Origin: Sphingomonas sp. PAMC26645
Lineage (GTDB): Bacteria > Pseudomonadota > Alphaproteobacteria > Sphingomonadales > Sphingomonadaceae
Length of the DNA: 64,000 nt
Direction: 5' to 3'
Assembly (NCBI RefSeq): GCF_004795835.1
Contig: NZ_CP039249.1
Span: 2,455,001 to 2,519,000, forward strand
Shown here: in pieces, positions 53,701-62,628 of the stretch
Numbering within the stretch: the first letter of the stretch is position 1
Layout: each line of letters opens with the position of its first letter
Program-made: the position numbers and the translations under genes
Notes under the pieces: generated by a model
What the model saw: only the letters and a program-made list of their open reading frames with translations
Databases searched by the model: none
What the model was told of the DNA's origin: nothing

Positions 53701-56478
53701 GTCGCCCGCGCGGTTAAGTCGGTGTGGCTCGCGGGGAACGACGATTGGTGGTTCGGCGGCGACAATGGCGACCGGATGGATGTCGTTCCCGAGAAGCTCA
53801 CCTATGCCTCGGGCGAGACCGCGCGGTTCCAGGTGCGGATGCCGTTCCGCTCCGCGACCGCTTTGGTCAGCGTCGAGCGCGAGGGCGTGTTGTCGAGCTT
53901 CGTGACCGAATTGTCGGGCAAGGACCCGGTGATCGAGGTGCCGATGGACGCGGCCTATGCGCCCGACGTCTATGTCTCGGTGCTGGTCGTGCGCGGGCGC
54001 GTGGAGAGCGGCTTCTGGAGCTGGATCCACCGCATCGCGCGAACGCTCGGGCTGTCGGATACGCCGGAGGACGCCGCCGAGCCGACCGCGCTGGTCGATC
54101 TTGCCAAGCCCGCCTACCGCCTCGGCATCGCCAAGGTGAAGGTCGGCTGGGAAGGCCATACGCTCGCCGTCGCGGTCAAGGCCGACCGCGAGCGTTATGC
54201 GCCGCGGGGCACGGCCAACGTCGCGATCCAGGTCCGGAAGCCCGATGGCAGCCCGGCACGCGAGGCCGATGTCGCGTTCGCCGCGGTCGACCAGGCGTTG
54301 CTGCAACTCGCGCCGAACGACAGCTGGAACCTCCTCGACGCGATGATGGGCGATCGGCCGCTATCGGTGCTGACCGCGACCGCGCAGATGCAGGTCGTCG
54401 GCAAGCGGCATTATGGACGCAAGGCGCTCGAAGCGGGTGGCGGCGGTGGTGGCGGCGACCTGTCGGGGCTCAACCGCGAGAATTTCCAGCCGGTATTGCT
54501 GTGGAAGGGGCATGTCCCGCTCGATGCGCAAGGGCGTGCGCGCGTGTCCGTGCCGCTGTCGGATGCGCTGTCGTCGTTCAAGCTGGTCGTGATCGCCACC
54601 GACGGTGCGCAGGCGTTCGGTACCGGCAGCACCGACATCCGCACCGCGCAGGATCTGTCGCTCTATGCCGGGATGCCGCCGCTGGTCCGCTCGGGCGATT
54701 TCTACGGCGCGCGGTTCACGCTGCGCAACGGATCGGATCGCGCGATGACAGTCACGGCGAACGTCGATGTCTTCCCGCGGATCGCGCAGGGCAAGCCGCT
54801 GACCGTCACCATTCCCGCGGGTGGTGCGGCACCGGTGGCGTGGAACCTCACCGCGCCGTCCGGAGTCGATACGTTGCGCTGGACGGTGCGCGCGAGGAGT
54901 AACGACGGCCGCGCGACGGATCAGGTGACGGTGACGCAGGACGTCATCCCGGCGGTGCCGACCGAGATCTGGGCGGCAACGCTCGCGCAGGTCGGTGAGA
55001 CTACGCTGATCCCGATCGCGCCGCCGATGGGGGCGCTGCCGGGTCGTGGCAGCGTCGACATCCGCCTTGCCGATACGCTGGCGCCGTCGCTTGCCGGGGT
55101 CCGCGACTATATGAGCCGCTATCCGTTCAACTGTTTCGAACAGCGGCTGTCGCGGATCGTCGTGCTCGGCGACATGGCGGGCTGGGCGACGCTCGCGGGC
55201 GAGATCCCGACCTATCAGGCGCCCGATGGCCTGCTCCGGTATTTCCCCGGTGACAGCCTGCAGGGGTCCGAGGCACTGACCGCCTATGTGCTGTCGATGA
55301 CGGGCGCGGCGAACCTGTGGCTGCCGCCGGTCCAGCGCGCGCGGATGATCGAGGCGATGAAGGCGGTGCTCGACGGGCGCTTGCGGCATGAGGATTACGG
55401 CGATGTCCGCCTGACCAAGGTCGCGGCACTGGCGGCCTTGGCGCGGCAGGGCGACGCGACGGCAGCGATGCTCGGCCAGATCGGCATGACGCCCGCGGAA
55501 ATGCCGACCGCGAGCCTCGCCGACTATATCACCGCGCTGACCGCGATCCCCGGCGCGTCGACCGAGGCCAAGGCGCAGGCCGAGGCGGTGTTGCGCACGC
55601 GCCTCGTGTTCGAGGGCACCCGGCTCGATCTGTCGGACTCGGCCAACGCGTCGTGGTGGCTGATGTCGTCGGCGGACGAGGCCGCGAACAAGGCGACCGC
55701 GGCGGTGCTCGGGCGGCCGGGTTGGCAGGACGATGCGCCGCGGCTGATGGTCGGCACGGCGCTGCGCCAGTCGCGCGGGCATTGGGATACGACCACCGCC
55801 AACGCCTGGGGTGCGATCGCCGCGCGGCGGTTCGCGCAGGTCTATCCGGCGCAGGCGGTCACGGGGACGACGATGCTGTCTTACGCAGGGCGGAGCGTCG
55901 CACGCGGCTGGCCGCTGGCGGAACCCGCGCGGACGGTATCGTTCCCGCTGGCCGCCGCCGGACCACTGCGGTTGGCACAAGGCGGCGGGGCGGGGCCGTG
56001 GGCGACCGTGTCGATCTCCGCGGCCGTGCCGCTGCGGCAACCGCTGTTCGCGGGCTATCGCCTGACGCGGAAAGTCGACGTCGTGCAGGCGCGCACACCA
56101 GGGCGGCTGACGACGGGCGACGTGCTCCGCGTGACGCTCGCGGTCGAGGCGACCGCCGAGCGCAACTGGGTCGCGATCAGCGATCCGGTGCCCGCCGGCG
56201 CAACCGTGATCGGCGATCTCGGCGGCCAGTCGCAACTGCTCCAGCAAGGCGGCGCGGCAGATGGTGAGGGTGGCGGTCCGAGCTACGTCGAACGCGGCCG
56301 CGATACGTGGCGCGCCTATTTCGCCTGGCTGCCCAAGGGGACCACCACCGTGACGTACACGGTGCGGCTCAACGGTGCCGGCCGGTTCCAGATGCCGCCA
56401 AGCCGGGTCGAGGCGATGTATTCGCCGGCAATTCGCGCCGCGGTGCCGAACCAGACGATGGTCGTCGCGGATCGATGA
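50734..56478 (+). CDS. Bacterial alpha-2-macroglobulin (YfhM/ECAM type)
   Basis: Periplasmic protease trap of 1914 residues. After a Sec signal (MRFARLWAALAIVVAPVAAF) come successive macroglobulin domains, with SVALYNRQILTARRRL and DVYVSVLVVRG in the middle part, and the thioester motif CFEQ at Cys1467-Gln1470 (RYPFNCFEQRLSR) with the thioester-helical domain behind it; the C-terminal beta domains follow. The intact C-x-E-Q indicates that it can bind attacking proteases covalently. Unlike E. coli ECAM no Cys follows the signal, so it is not a lipoprotein, and it is about 250 residues longer. A GGGGAG precedes the ATG. Its stop overlaps the pbpC start (ATGA), the classic macroglobulin/PBP1C pair that protects and repairs the cell wall. 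Confidence 0.95.
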   Translation: MRFARLWAALAIVVAPVAAFGGDTPHVTLATPNISDGTITRFTVRFSAAIVPLGDPRAASPLKIECAVPGEGRWADQQTYVWDFAQPLPGGTRCTLATREGLKSAAGYGVDTESFTVDAGGPIVRAVLPGEGDIEEDQVFLVAANMLATRGSIAANAYCAVDGIGEKIAVDVLAPDLPGKLLAGLGNNYAVTNFLESAGLPKTIPADAASRQRALAGITALKCRRPLPPGRDMALVWGSNIASAGGKLAGADQRFDFTVRKPFTARFECSRVNTAAGCSPVEKAYLRFSAPVPMSAATQVRLTLADGKSVAPVFSDEEKTRATIEQIRFAAPLPFATRGNVSIPADLKDESGRILANSERFPLEVKFDEAPPLVKFAADFGILEAKQGGVLPVTVRNVEPSLQGQTAGIGGQRLRVGGTDGEIAAWLRRVEEAGKTDYQTIERKGAEPLQINHTGEKPLLFGSGGGGAGDPFKLDLPGKGKDFEVVGLPLGKPGFYVVELASPTLGRALLGRDVPRYVASAALVTDLAVHFEWGRDRSLAWVTRLSTGKPVANAVVQVSDSCTGKPLARGATDRSGGLMVARGLPEPETYGSCKGEGSPHPLMISARTGDDFSFTLTDWGEGIRPFDFDLSYGYSAATDIIHTVFDRALVRQGETIHMKHILRRPDARGFSLAPGFTGTLRLSHRGSDTQFEMPVTIGANGTGETVWTAPKGAPMGDYDLVFVVGDTTSESAQSFKVDEYRLPTMRASVTGPKTALIKPRTAQLDLFAGYLSGGGAPDLPVDVRIGWFAHSATPVGYDKFSFGGEPITEGVKPLDGEGEDAKTPLPPTQMLPATLGSDGTRRMTVDMPQTLPGTTDMQVEMDYRDANGETLTASKSIPIYASGVQLGVATDGWMMRADDLRLRFVALDTDGKPIKGQKLSVALYNRQILTARRRLIGGFYAYDNRMRTTKLSASCSATTDAQGLAQCKADPGVSGEIYAVVTTTDADGNVARAVKSVWLAGNDDWWFGGDNGDRMDVVPEKLTYASGETARFQVRMPFRSATALVSVEREGVLSSFVTELSGKDPVIEVPMDAAYAPDVYVSVLVVRGRVESGFWSWIHRIARTLGLSDTPEDAAEPTALVDLAKPAYRLGIAKVKVGWEGHTLAVAVKADRERYAPRGTANVAIQVRKPDGSPAREADVAFAAVDQALLQLAPNDSWNLLDAMMGDRPLSVLTATAQMQVVGKRHYGRKALEAGGGGGGGDLSGLNRENFQPVLLWKGHVPLDAQGRARVSVPLSDALSSFKLVVIATDGAQAFGTGSTDIRTAQDLSLYAGMPPLVRSGDFYGARFTLRNGSDRAMTVTANVDVFPRIAQGKPLTVTIPAGGAAPVAWNLTAPSGVDTLRWTVRARSNDGRATDQVTVTQDVIPAVPTEIWAATLAQVGETTLIPIAPPMGALPGRGSVDIRLADTLAPSLAGVRDYMSRYPFNCFEQRLSRIVVLGDMAGWATLAGEIPTYQAPDGLLRYFPGDSLQGSEALTAYVLSMTGAANLWLPPVQRARMIEAMKAVLDGRLRHEDYGDVRLTKVAALAALARQGDATAAMLGQIGMTPAEMPTASLADYITALTAIPGASTEAKAQAEAVLRTRLVFEGTRLDLSDSANASWWLMSSADEAANKATAAVLGRPGWQDDAPRLMVGTALRQSRGHWDTTTANAWGAIAARRFAQVYPAQAVTGTTMLSYAGRSVARGWPLAEPARTVSFPLAAAGPLRLAQGGGAGPWATVSISAAVPLRQPLFAGYRLTRKVDVVQARTPGRLTTGDVLRVTLAVEATAERNWVAISDPVPAGATVIGDLGGQSQLLQQGGAADGEGGGPSYVERGRDTWRAYFAWLPKGTTTVTYTVRLNGAGRFQMPPSRVEAMYSPAIRAAVPNQTMVVADR

Positions 56479-58580
56479 AGCAGCGCGCGGCGCTCGCCGG
56501 ACTGCTGGTGCTGATCCTGGCCGCGGTCGGGTTCGACTGGGCGACGTTCCCGCCGCCTTTGCCGGGCTATGCGCAGGTGCGCGCTGCGTGGAAGCCGTCG
56601 GAGGCGTGGCTGTACGATCGCCACGGCGTGCTGATCGACAGCGCGCGCGTCAATTTCGCGGCGCGGCGGCTGGCATGGGTGCCGCTCGATCAGATCGCCC
56701 CGGTCGTGCCCGCCACCGTCGTCGCGGCGGAGGATGCCCGCTTCCGCAGCCACGGCGGCGTCGACTGGCTGGCGATCCTCGGGTCGGTTGGCGCGCACGC
56801 TAAGGGTGAGCGGGGCAGGGGTGCCAGCACGCTGTCGATGCAGGTCGCGGCGTTCCTGTCGCCGACACTGGCGATGCCCGGCGCACGCGGCTGGCGCGAC
56901 AAGCTTCGCCAGATGCGCGCGGCACGATCGCTCGAGATGACGTGGAGCAAGGACCAGATCCTCGAGGCGTACCTCAACCTCGCGCCGTTCCGCGGGGAGG
57001 CGCAGGGGATTGGTGCGGCGGCGCTGTCGCTGTTCGGCAAGACCCCCGCGGCGATGGCACGCGACGACGCGCTGCTGCTGACCGCGCTGCTCCCCGATCC
57101 GCAGGCGCCCGCCCCTCGCATCGCCGCGCGGGCCTGCCGATTGGGGGGCGCGGGCGACTGTACGCGGTTCGCGAGCGAGGCCGCGTCGATGCTTGGCCCG
57201 GTGCGGACGCTCGCGCTAGATCCGGGGCTCGCGCCGCATCTCGCCGATCGCCTGCTGACCAAGCCCGGCCTGCGGATCACCACCACGCTCGATGCCGCGC
57301 TCCAGCGCACGGTCGCCGCCGCGCTGCGTCGCCAGCTTCTCGGGCTGGGCGGATCGCGCGCGCGCGACGGGTCCGCGGTCGTGATCGACAATGCCAGCGG
57401 TGACGTCCTTGCCTATGTCGGCGGGATCGGCGGCGCCTCGACCGCCCCTGCGGTCGATGCCGCGAACGCCTATCGCCAGGCCGGGTCGACGCTGAAACCG
57501 TTCCTCTACGCGCAGGCGATCGAGCGCGGATACCTGACCCCAGCGTCGGTGCTCGACGATTCTCCGGTGCAGCTCGATACCGCGTCGGGGCTCTACGTGC
57601 CGCAGAATTACGATCGCGGGTTCAAGGGGCGCGTGTCGGTGCGTAGCGCGCTGGCGGGATCGCTCAACGTGCCCGCGGTGCGGACGCTGTTGCTGGTTGG
57701 GGTCGAGCCGTTTCGCGACCGGCTATGGGATACGGGCTTTCGTGGTCTCGTCGAGGACGGCGATTATTACGGCTTCAGCCTCGCGCTCGGATCGGCAGAA
57801 GTGACGCTGCTCGAGCAGGCCGACGCGTACCGGTCGCTTGCGAATGGCGGCCGCTGGTCCCCGCTGCGGCTGACCGCTGATGCTCCCCACGTCGCCGCAC
57901 GCCCGGTCACGACCCCTGCCGCAGCCTGGATCGTCGCCGACATGATGGCCGACCCCAATGCCCGCGCCGCCACCTTCGGTCTGGACTCGGCTCTACGCCT
58001 GCCGTTCTGGACAGCGGTGAAGACGGGCACCTCGAAAGGCATGCGCGACAATTGGTGCGTCGGGTTCTCGCGCCGCTACACCGTCGCGGTCTGGGTCGGG
58101 AACGTCGAGGGCGATCCGATGCGCGCGGTCTCGGGCACCAGTGGCGCGGCGCCGGTCTGGCGCGACGTCATGCTGGCGCTCGGACGCGACGACGAACGCG
58201 GGCCCCCTATCCCCGCCGGCATCGAGCGCCGCCGCATCGCATTTGCCGACGCGATCGAACAGCCACGGATCGAATATTTCCTCCGCGGCACCGGCCAGTC
58301 GCTGATCGCCGCGGCGCCAGCGACCGCCCGGCGCGCGCGGATCGTCAACCCCGCCTCGGGCAGCGTCTACGCGATCGACCCCGACATCCCCGCCGACCGC
58401 CAGCGCCTCGCGATCGAGACCACCGGTGACGTCCGCGCGCATCATGTGTTCCTCGACAATCGCGACCTCGGCCCCGCCGCCCAGCAATTGCTGTTCTTCG
58501 CTCCGCCGGGCCGCCACCGGTTGCGGCTCGTCGACACAGCCGGTCGCGCCACCGACCAGGTCGTCGTCACGATCCGGTAA
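56475..58580 (+). CDS. pbpC: Penicillin-binding protein 1C
   Basis: Bifunctional peptidoglycan synthase of 701 residues. One N-terminal membrane segment (about 7-22) is followed by the GT51 glycosyltransferase with catalytic Glu86 (VVAAEDARFRSHGG), then the transpeptidase: Ser338 in GSTLKPFL (SxxK), SLN in AGSLNVPAV, and K516-T-G-T. The C-terminal 90 residues (PASGSVYAIDPDIP onward) form the BiPBP_C domain found only in PbpC proteins, which supports the assignment. Its ATG overlaps the macroglobulin stop by 4 bases, so the two are translated together. In known cases the PBP repairs wall breaks while the macroglobulin traps the attacking protease. The end overlaps the convergent small gene by 14 bases. 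Confidence 0.95.
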   Translation: MKQRAALAGLLVLILAAVGFDWATFPPPLPGYAQVRAAWKPSEAWLYDRHGVLIDSARVNFAARRLAWVPLDQIAPVVPATVVAAEDARFRSHGGVDWLAILGSVGAHAKGERGRGASTLSMQVAAFLSPTLAMPGARGWRDKLRQMRAARSLEMTWSKDQILEAYLNLAPFRGEAQGIGAAALSLFGKTPAAMARDDALLLTALLPDPQAPAPRIAARACRLGGAGDCTRFASEAASMLGPVRTLALDPGLAPHLADRLLTKPGLRITTTLDAALQRTVAAALRRQLLGLGGSRARDGSAVVIDNASGDVLAYVGGIGGASTAPAVDAANAYRQAGSTLKPFLYAQAIERGYLTPASVLDDSPVQLDTASGLYVPQNYDRGFKGRVSVRSALAGSLNVPAVRTLLLVGVEPFRDRLWDTGFRGLVEDGDYYGFSLALGSAEVTLLEQADAYRSLANGGRWSPLRLTADAPHVAARPVTTPAAAWIVADMMADPNARAATFGLDSALRLPFWTAVKTGTSKGMRDNWCVGFSRRYTVAVWVGNVEGDPMRAVSGTSGAAPVWRDVMLALGRDDERGPPIPAGIERRRIAFADAIEQPRIEYFLRGTGQSLIAAAPATARRARIVNPASGSVYAIDPDIPADRQRLAIETTGDVRAHHVFLDNRDLGPAAQQLLFFAPPGRHRLRLVDTAGRATDQVVVTIR

Positions 58581-58890
58581 GCGGGACCGTTCGTTTTCTC
58601 CGCCAGGTCAGCGAACGGCGGTTCAGAACGGCAAGGTCCACCTTATCCGCAAGCGCAGCTTCGGCCAGCGCGATGGCCCGGTCCAGCAGCGCGCGGTCGG
58701 CGTGCGCATACGCGGGGCGGCCCGGTATGCGGTCATACCACACGCCGTCGCACGCAGTGTCGAGGAAGATGCGCTGGAAGCAATGATCCGCCACGACCGG
58801 CCAGCGGCGTGTACCCGCCACCGCCGGCAAACTCTCGCGGGTAAGTTTCAGCCATCGGGCTTCGGCGGCAGAACGGTCTTCGGACTCCAT
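58567..58890 (-). CDS. Small conserved protein, often annotated GNAT-like
   Basis: Predicted 107-residue protein. It contains AEARWLKLTRESLPAVAGTR, then RWPVVADHCFQRIFLDTACD, WYDRIPGRPAYAHADRALLDRA and DLAVLNRRSLTWRRKR, a pattern I recognise from a short family of sphingomonads often labelled GCN5-related N-acetyltransferase, although it is too short for a full GNAT fold and no acetyl-CoA motif is visible. ATG 58890 matches the family start; a GTG at 58950 overlapping the stop of the upstream glycosidase gene (GTGA) would add 20 residues and couple the two. Its end overlaps pbpC (convergent) by 14 bases. Function unknown. Confidence 0.72.
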   Translation of the reverse strand: MESEDRSAAEARWLKLTRESLPAVAGTRRWPVVADHCFQRIFLDTACDGVWYDRIPGRPAYAHADRALLDRAIALAEAALADKVDLAVLNRRSLTWRRKRTVPLTGS

Positions 58891-58946
58891 CCGGTGGCAA
58901 CGATCGAAACCCGGTAAGGTCGCGCCGTCCGCTACCGGATCATCGG

Positions 58947-60929
58947 TCACCGCTCGATGGCGGGGGAAGCGTTGCCAGCGCGGTCGAACGCGATCAGCGT
59001 CGGCGCGTCGGCAACGAACGTGTCGAGCACGCCATCCGCGATCTTGATCGGCCCGTCGAACCGCGTTGCGCCAGGAATGCTCTGGATCGCTGCGGCTTCG
59101 GCGGCCAGCCGCTTGGCATCGGCGAAATACCGTCCCGCGGCGCTGCTGCCGTGATCGGCCGCGTCGAGGCCGGCGGCGGTCAACTGGAGCGCACGCCCCC
59201 AACGCAGCATCGCGTCCAGCCACGGCCGCGACTGCGCCGCGAAACCGGGGTCGATGGTCCCGGACCGAATGATGTCGGGCGCATTCGTGATTTCGTCGGC
59301 ACGCGCGGTCAGGTCCGCGATAGCTTCACGCCGCGCCGCCGCATCGCCGCCGGCCAGTGCCTCCCGCACGCCGTCCAGCGCCGCCTTCAATCGCGGCGCC
59401 TGCTCCTGCCAGGGCTGGCTGCCGAAGGTCGGTGCCATGTGCTGCGTATCGAAGAACGTCAGTAGCGCCGCGGTCGCGCGCTCGTCGCCGCCCGCCAGTT
59501 CCCGCGCGGAGAAATGCCACGTCCGTTGCGCATCATACGCCTTGTCGTTCCAGCCGAACGCGGCGACCCCGGTCACCGCCGGACGGCTAGGAGCCTCCTG
59601 GTTCATCGGGTTCGACAGGATACCGGTCAGTTCACCCGACAGCCCTGCCTCGCGCCGCGTATAGGGCGCCATCAGCAGGCGACCCGTGGTCTGCGCATAA
59701 TCGTTGACCGGATAATTGTCCCACAACAGGGTCTTGCGACCGAACGCCTTGGTCGCTGCCTTGGCATCGGGGATCGAGATCGCCGGCGGCACGACGTCGG
59801 TACCGGTCCACTGCACGACGATCCGCGGATCGAGATGCTTGCGCAGCGCCGCCTTGTACGGGGTTTCCTTCGCGTCGTAATATTCGGTCGGCACCATGAT
59901 CAGCGCACGCGCCGCCGGGTCCTTGGCCGCGAGGTTCGCCTGCACCGCGTTCAGCAATTGCGACTGCGCGATGCCTGCCGCCTCCGCGCCCGACGGACCG
60001 AACGACGCCTTGTCCTTCTCGCAATTCCACTTGGTGTATTCGATGTCGTCGAGCGCGACGTAGAAGCTGCCGACGCCGATCGATCGCATCGCGTCGAACT
60101 TGCGCTCCAGCGCCTGCACGTCCGCTGGATCGGAGAAGCATACCGACGGCCCCGGCGAGACCGCGTAGACGAAGTCGACATGGTTCCGCCGCGCGGTCGT
60201 CGCGAGCGTCCCCAGCGCCTTCAGCGTCGCGGCGGGATACGCTTCCCGCCAGCGATCGCGCGCGTACGGATCGTCCTTCGGGCTGTAGACATAGGTGTTC
60301 GCCTTGACCGTGGCGAGGAAGTCGAGATGTTTGGTGCGGTCCGCCATCGACCACGGCGCGCCGTAGAATCCCTCGATCGTGCCGCGGATCGGCATCGCCG
60401 GATGATCTTGGATCACCATGGCCGGGATCGTCGGCCGCCTTGCAAGCTGGCGAAACGTCTGTGCGGCATGGAACAGGCCGTCGGCATCGTGACCCGCCAG
60501 CGTGACGACGCCGCCCGTTGCCGAAGCGAGGCTCGCGATCGTGTAGCCCTCGGCATGGTCGTCGGCCACCGCGCGGCTGCGGCTAAGCGCGTCGCGGACG
60601 ATCGGTGCGGCGGCGGTCCCGAGCACGACATACGTCCCGTCGATGACCGAGGGCAGGCGCCGGGCGGTGGTGATCGTCTCGACGCCCGATGCCGTCAGGA
60701 TGCTGCGGACCAGCGCAATCGTGTCGGGATCGACGCCCGGCGCTGCGATCAGCGATACCGAACGCCCGACCTCGATCGTCCCAGAGCCGAGCTCGATCGA
60801 GGTCGGCGTGGGGAACAGTGCGGGCATCGTCACCGGACTGGCCGAGGCGGATCCCGCCGCGAGGCTCGCCAGGCTCGCGGCAACCATCAGCGAGGGCACG
60901 AGGCCGAACTTGCCAATCTGTCGCGTCAT
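58947..60929 (-). CDS. GH84 beta-N-acetylglucosaminidase
   Basis: Exported glycosidase of 660 residues of family GH84 (NagJ/hyaluronidase/O-GlcNAcase type). A Sec signal (about 1-31, ending ASA-SP) precedes an N-terminal alpha/beta domain (DAEGLFHAAQT-like GHDADGLFHAAQTFRQL near 147-162), then the catalytic barrel with GTIEGFYGAPW (183-193) and the catalytic Asp pair D294-D295 in ALDDIEY, followed by QWTGTDVVPP and LLWDNYPVND. It releases terminal GlcNAc by a substrate-assisted mechanism. The ATG at 60929 has GGAG six bases ahead. A small conserved gene follows at once. Substrate could be chitin fragments, peptidoglycan pieces or host-type glycans. Confidence 0.93.
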   Translation of the reverse strand: MTRQIGKFGLVPSLMVAASLASLAAGSASASPVTMPALFPTPTSIELGSGTIEVGRSVSLIAAPGVDPDTIALVRSILTASGVETITTARRLPSVIDGTYVVLGTAAAPIVRDALSRSRAVADDHAEGYTIASLASATGGVVTLAGHDADGLFHAAQTFRQLARRPTIPAMVIQDHPAMPIRGTIEGFYGAPWSMADRTKHLDFLATVKANTYVYSPKDDPYARDRWREAYPAATLKALGTLATTARRNHVDFVYAVSPGPSVCFSDPADVQALERKFDAMRSIGVGSFYVALDDIEYTKWNCEKDKASFGPSGAEAAGIAQSQLLNAVQANLAAKDPAARALIMVPTEYYDAKETPYKAALRKHLDPRIVVQWTGTDVVPPAISIPDAKAATKAFGRKTLLWDNYPVNDYAQTTGRLLMAPYTRREAGLSGELTGILSNPMNQEAPSRPAVTGVAAFGWNDKAYDAQRTWHFSARELAGGDERATAALLTFFDTQHMAPTFGSQPWQEQAPRLKAALDGVREALAGGDAAARREAIADLTARADEITNAPDIIRSGTIDPGFAAQSRPWLDAMLRWGRALQLTAAGLDAADHGSSAAGRYFADAKRLAAEAAAIQSIPGATRFDGPIKIADGVLDTFVADAPTLIAFDRAGNASPAIER

Positions 60930-61010
60930 GATCGTCTCCGGTATCATAATGGTATTATGAACCCGGGGATACGGTAGCCGCGGGACGACCGCAACCCGTA
61001 CGGAAAACCC

Positions 61011-62039
61011 TCAGCGGCTGGCGAGCATCGCCGCCATCTTCGGCCGGACGGCGACCCCGTCGAGCCTGTAGCTGACCATCACGCCGATATGGTCGGACAG
61101 CATGGTTTTGTCGCCAGCAAGGCCGAACGGCGCGCTCAACGCGACTGGTTTCACCGACGACGCATCCGACGCGCGGTACATAAGCCAGTCCTTTGCGCGA
61201 CCGGTCGAGGTTGCGACGTCGGCGGCTTGCGTCACCAGGCATGTCGGGGTCGACCGACACCGCTGCTCGCCGCCCGTGAGCGGCATCGCCCCGCCGAACA
61301 TGTGCTGCGCGAAATACGCGCGGCGCGCGATGTCCTGCCCGACGTTGAAGTCGCCCGCCACGAGCAGCGTCTCACGTGGTCGTTCCATCGAGCCGATGAA
61401 CGCGCTCAAAAGGTCGATCTGGCGCTTGTACGCATAGAGCGCGCGGGGCTCGGATACGCCGGTGGCGCCGTTCGAGTTCAAATGCGTGTCTATCACCGTG
61501 ACGGGCCCCGCCAATCCGGGAACCGCGATCATCGCCGCCATCGCGCCCTTGTTGGCGAGGCAGTCATAGCCGGCGCAGACCGGATAGCTGATCCGCCGCA
61601 CCGCCAGGATCGGATAATCGGAAAAGATGGCGAGTCCGCTGTCGACATGCTTGCCGACCTGTTCGCCGCGGAACATGCTGCCGGCCGATACAAAGCTGCG
61701 GTCGGTCGGCGTTTCGGCGGTCGCGGCGGCGTCGGCGGTGGCACCGAACGCGATGTAGCGATAGCCGGCGGCGGCACCAATCGCCTTCGCGTCGGGCACG
61801 AACGCCTCCTGCAGCGCGACGATCCTCGGCTGGTGCCCGGCGGCGCGCATCGCCTTGAGCTGTGCCGCGATCGCCGACAGCGATGCCGTCCGGTCCTCCG
61901 CGATCGGCCAAGGCAGGCCGTGCACATTGTAGGTCATGACCGATACCGTCGATTCCGGCCTGCTCGCGATTGCGGGCGATGCGGCTGCTGCAAACAGCGC
62001 GAGGAAAACGGCAAACCGACCGAGACGACGCGAAACCAT
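61011..62039 (-). CDS. Exported endonuclease/exonuclease/phosphatase-family protein
   Basis: Metal-dependent hydrolase of 342 residues with a Sec signal (MVSRRLGRFAVFLALFAAAA, cleavage after AIA-SR). EEP motifs in order: MTYNVHGLP (about 35-43, with the catalytic Asn), IVALQEAF, VIDTHLNSNG, VAGDFNVG and LSDHIGVMVSY with the terminal Asp/His. These folds include sphingomyelinases, phosphatases and nucleases; the presence of a signal and the YNVHGLP pattern resemble secreted sphingomyelinase-like members. The ribosome site before 62039 is weak. It is followed downstream by the GH84 gene and preceded by DUF2141 on the same strand. Confidence 0.88.
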   Translation of the reverse strand: MVSRRLGRFAVFLALFAAAASPAIASRPESTVSVMTYNVHGLPWPIAEDRTASLSAIAAQLKAMRAAGHQPRIVALQEAFVPDAKAIGAAAGYRYIAFGATADAAATAETPTDRSFVSAGSMFRGEQVGKHVDSGLAIFSDYPILAVRRISYPVCAGYDCLANKGAMAAMIAVPGLAGPVTVIDTHLNSNGATGVSEPRALYAYKRQIDLLSAFIGSMERPRETLLVAGDFNVGQDIARRAYFAQHMFGGAMPLTGGEQRCRSTPTCLVTQAADVATSTGRAKDWLMYRASDASSVKPVALSAPFGLAGDKTMLSDHIGVMVSYRLDGVAVRPKMAAMLASR

Positions 62040-62121
62040 TGGCGATCCAATTCCTGTATGTGCGTGGGTGACGCCACGGTCCGGCCGGAACCGCACCTGC
62101 CCGGGCATATTTATGACGATG

Positions 62122-62628
62122 TCAGCGCTTCAGCGGCGCGAACGAGAACAGTCCGCTTCGGTAGTTCATCACCACCGTCGTCGGCGTGATGCCGGCATGC
62201 GCGACGACCCGCGCCGCCTCCGCGCTCGGTTTGGAATGGCCGAGCCGCGGATTGCCGGCAAAACCGATGCCGTCGTGGAGCAGGCTGAATCCGTGCCCGC
62301 CGCTGCGGGCATGGACGACGCTGAGCGCATACGCACCCTCGCCAGGAACCCGCAGGCACAGCCGCGCCGGACCTGATGCCGGAACCGGGATCACCGCGCG
62401 GCGAAACGTCTTGCCCTGCGCCACCAGCACATTGTCGTCGGCCAGGAACTCACCCTCGACCGCGGGATAAATCTCGGCACGCAGGTTGCCCACGCGGTCC
62501 TTCAGTCCCTCGACCGTGACGACGATCGCCGGGCCCGTCTCGTGCGGCCGGCACTGCGCCGCCGCGGTCCCCAGCGCAGGGGTCGACGCGATTGGCGTTG
62601 CGGCGAGGGCCAAGAGCGCGACGATCAT
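62122..62628 (-). CDS. DUF2141 domain protein, exported
   Basis: Protein of 168 residues of the DUF2141 family. A Sec signal (MIVALLALAATPIASTPA) leads to a beta-sandwich-like domain with IVVTVEGLKDRVGNLRAEIY, ARLCLRVPGEGAYALSVVHA and DGIGFAGNP, the pattern of this family, which is widespread in outer-membrane or periplasmic proteins of unknown role. Its ATG overlaps the stop of the preceding flippase-like gene by 4 bases, so both are probably made together. Confidence 0.88.
   Translation of the reverse strand: MIVALLALAATPIASTPALGTAAAQCRPHETGPAIVVTVEGLKDRVGNLRAEIYPAVEGEFLADDNVLVAQGKTFRRAVIPVPASGPARLCLRVPGEGAYALSVVHARSGGHGFSLLHDGIGFAGNPRLGHSKPSAEAARVVAHAGITPTTVVMNYRSGLFSFAPLKR

Noticed and set aside
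58950..58950. GTG start for the small gene behind the GH84 gene
   Set aside because: It is possible as a GTGA overlap, but family members start nearer to the ARWLKLT segment, so the ATG at 58890 was preferred.
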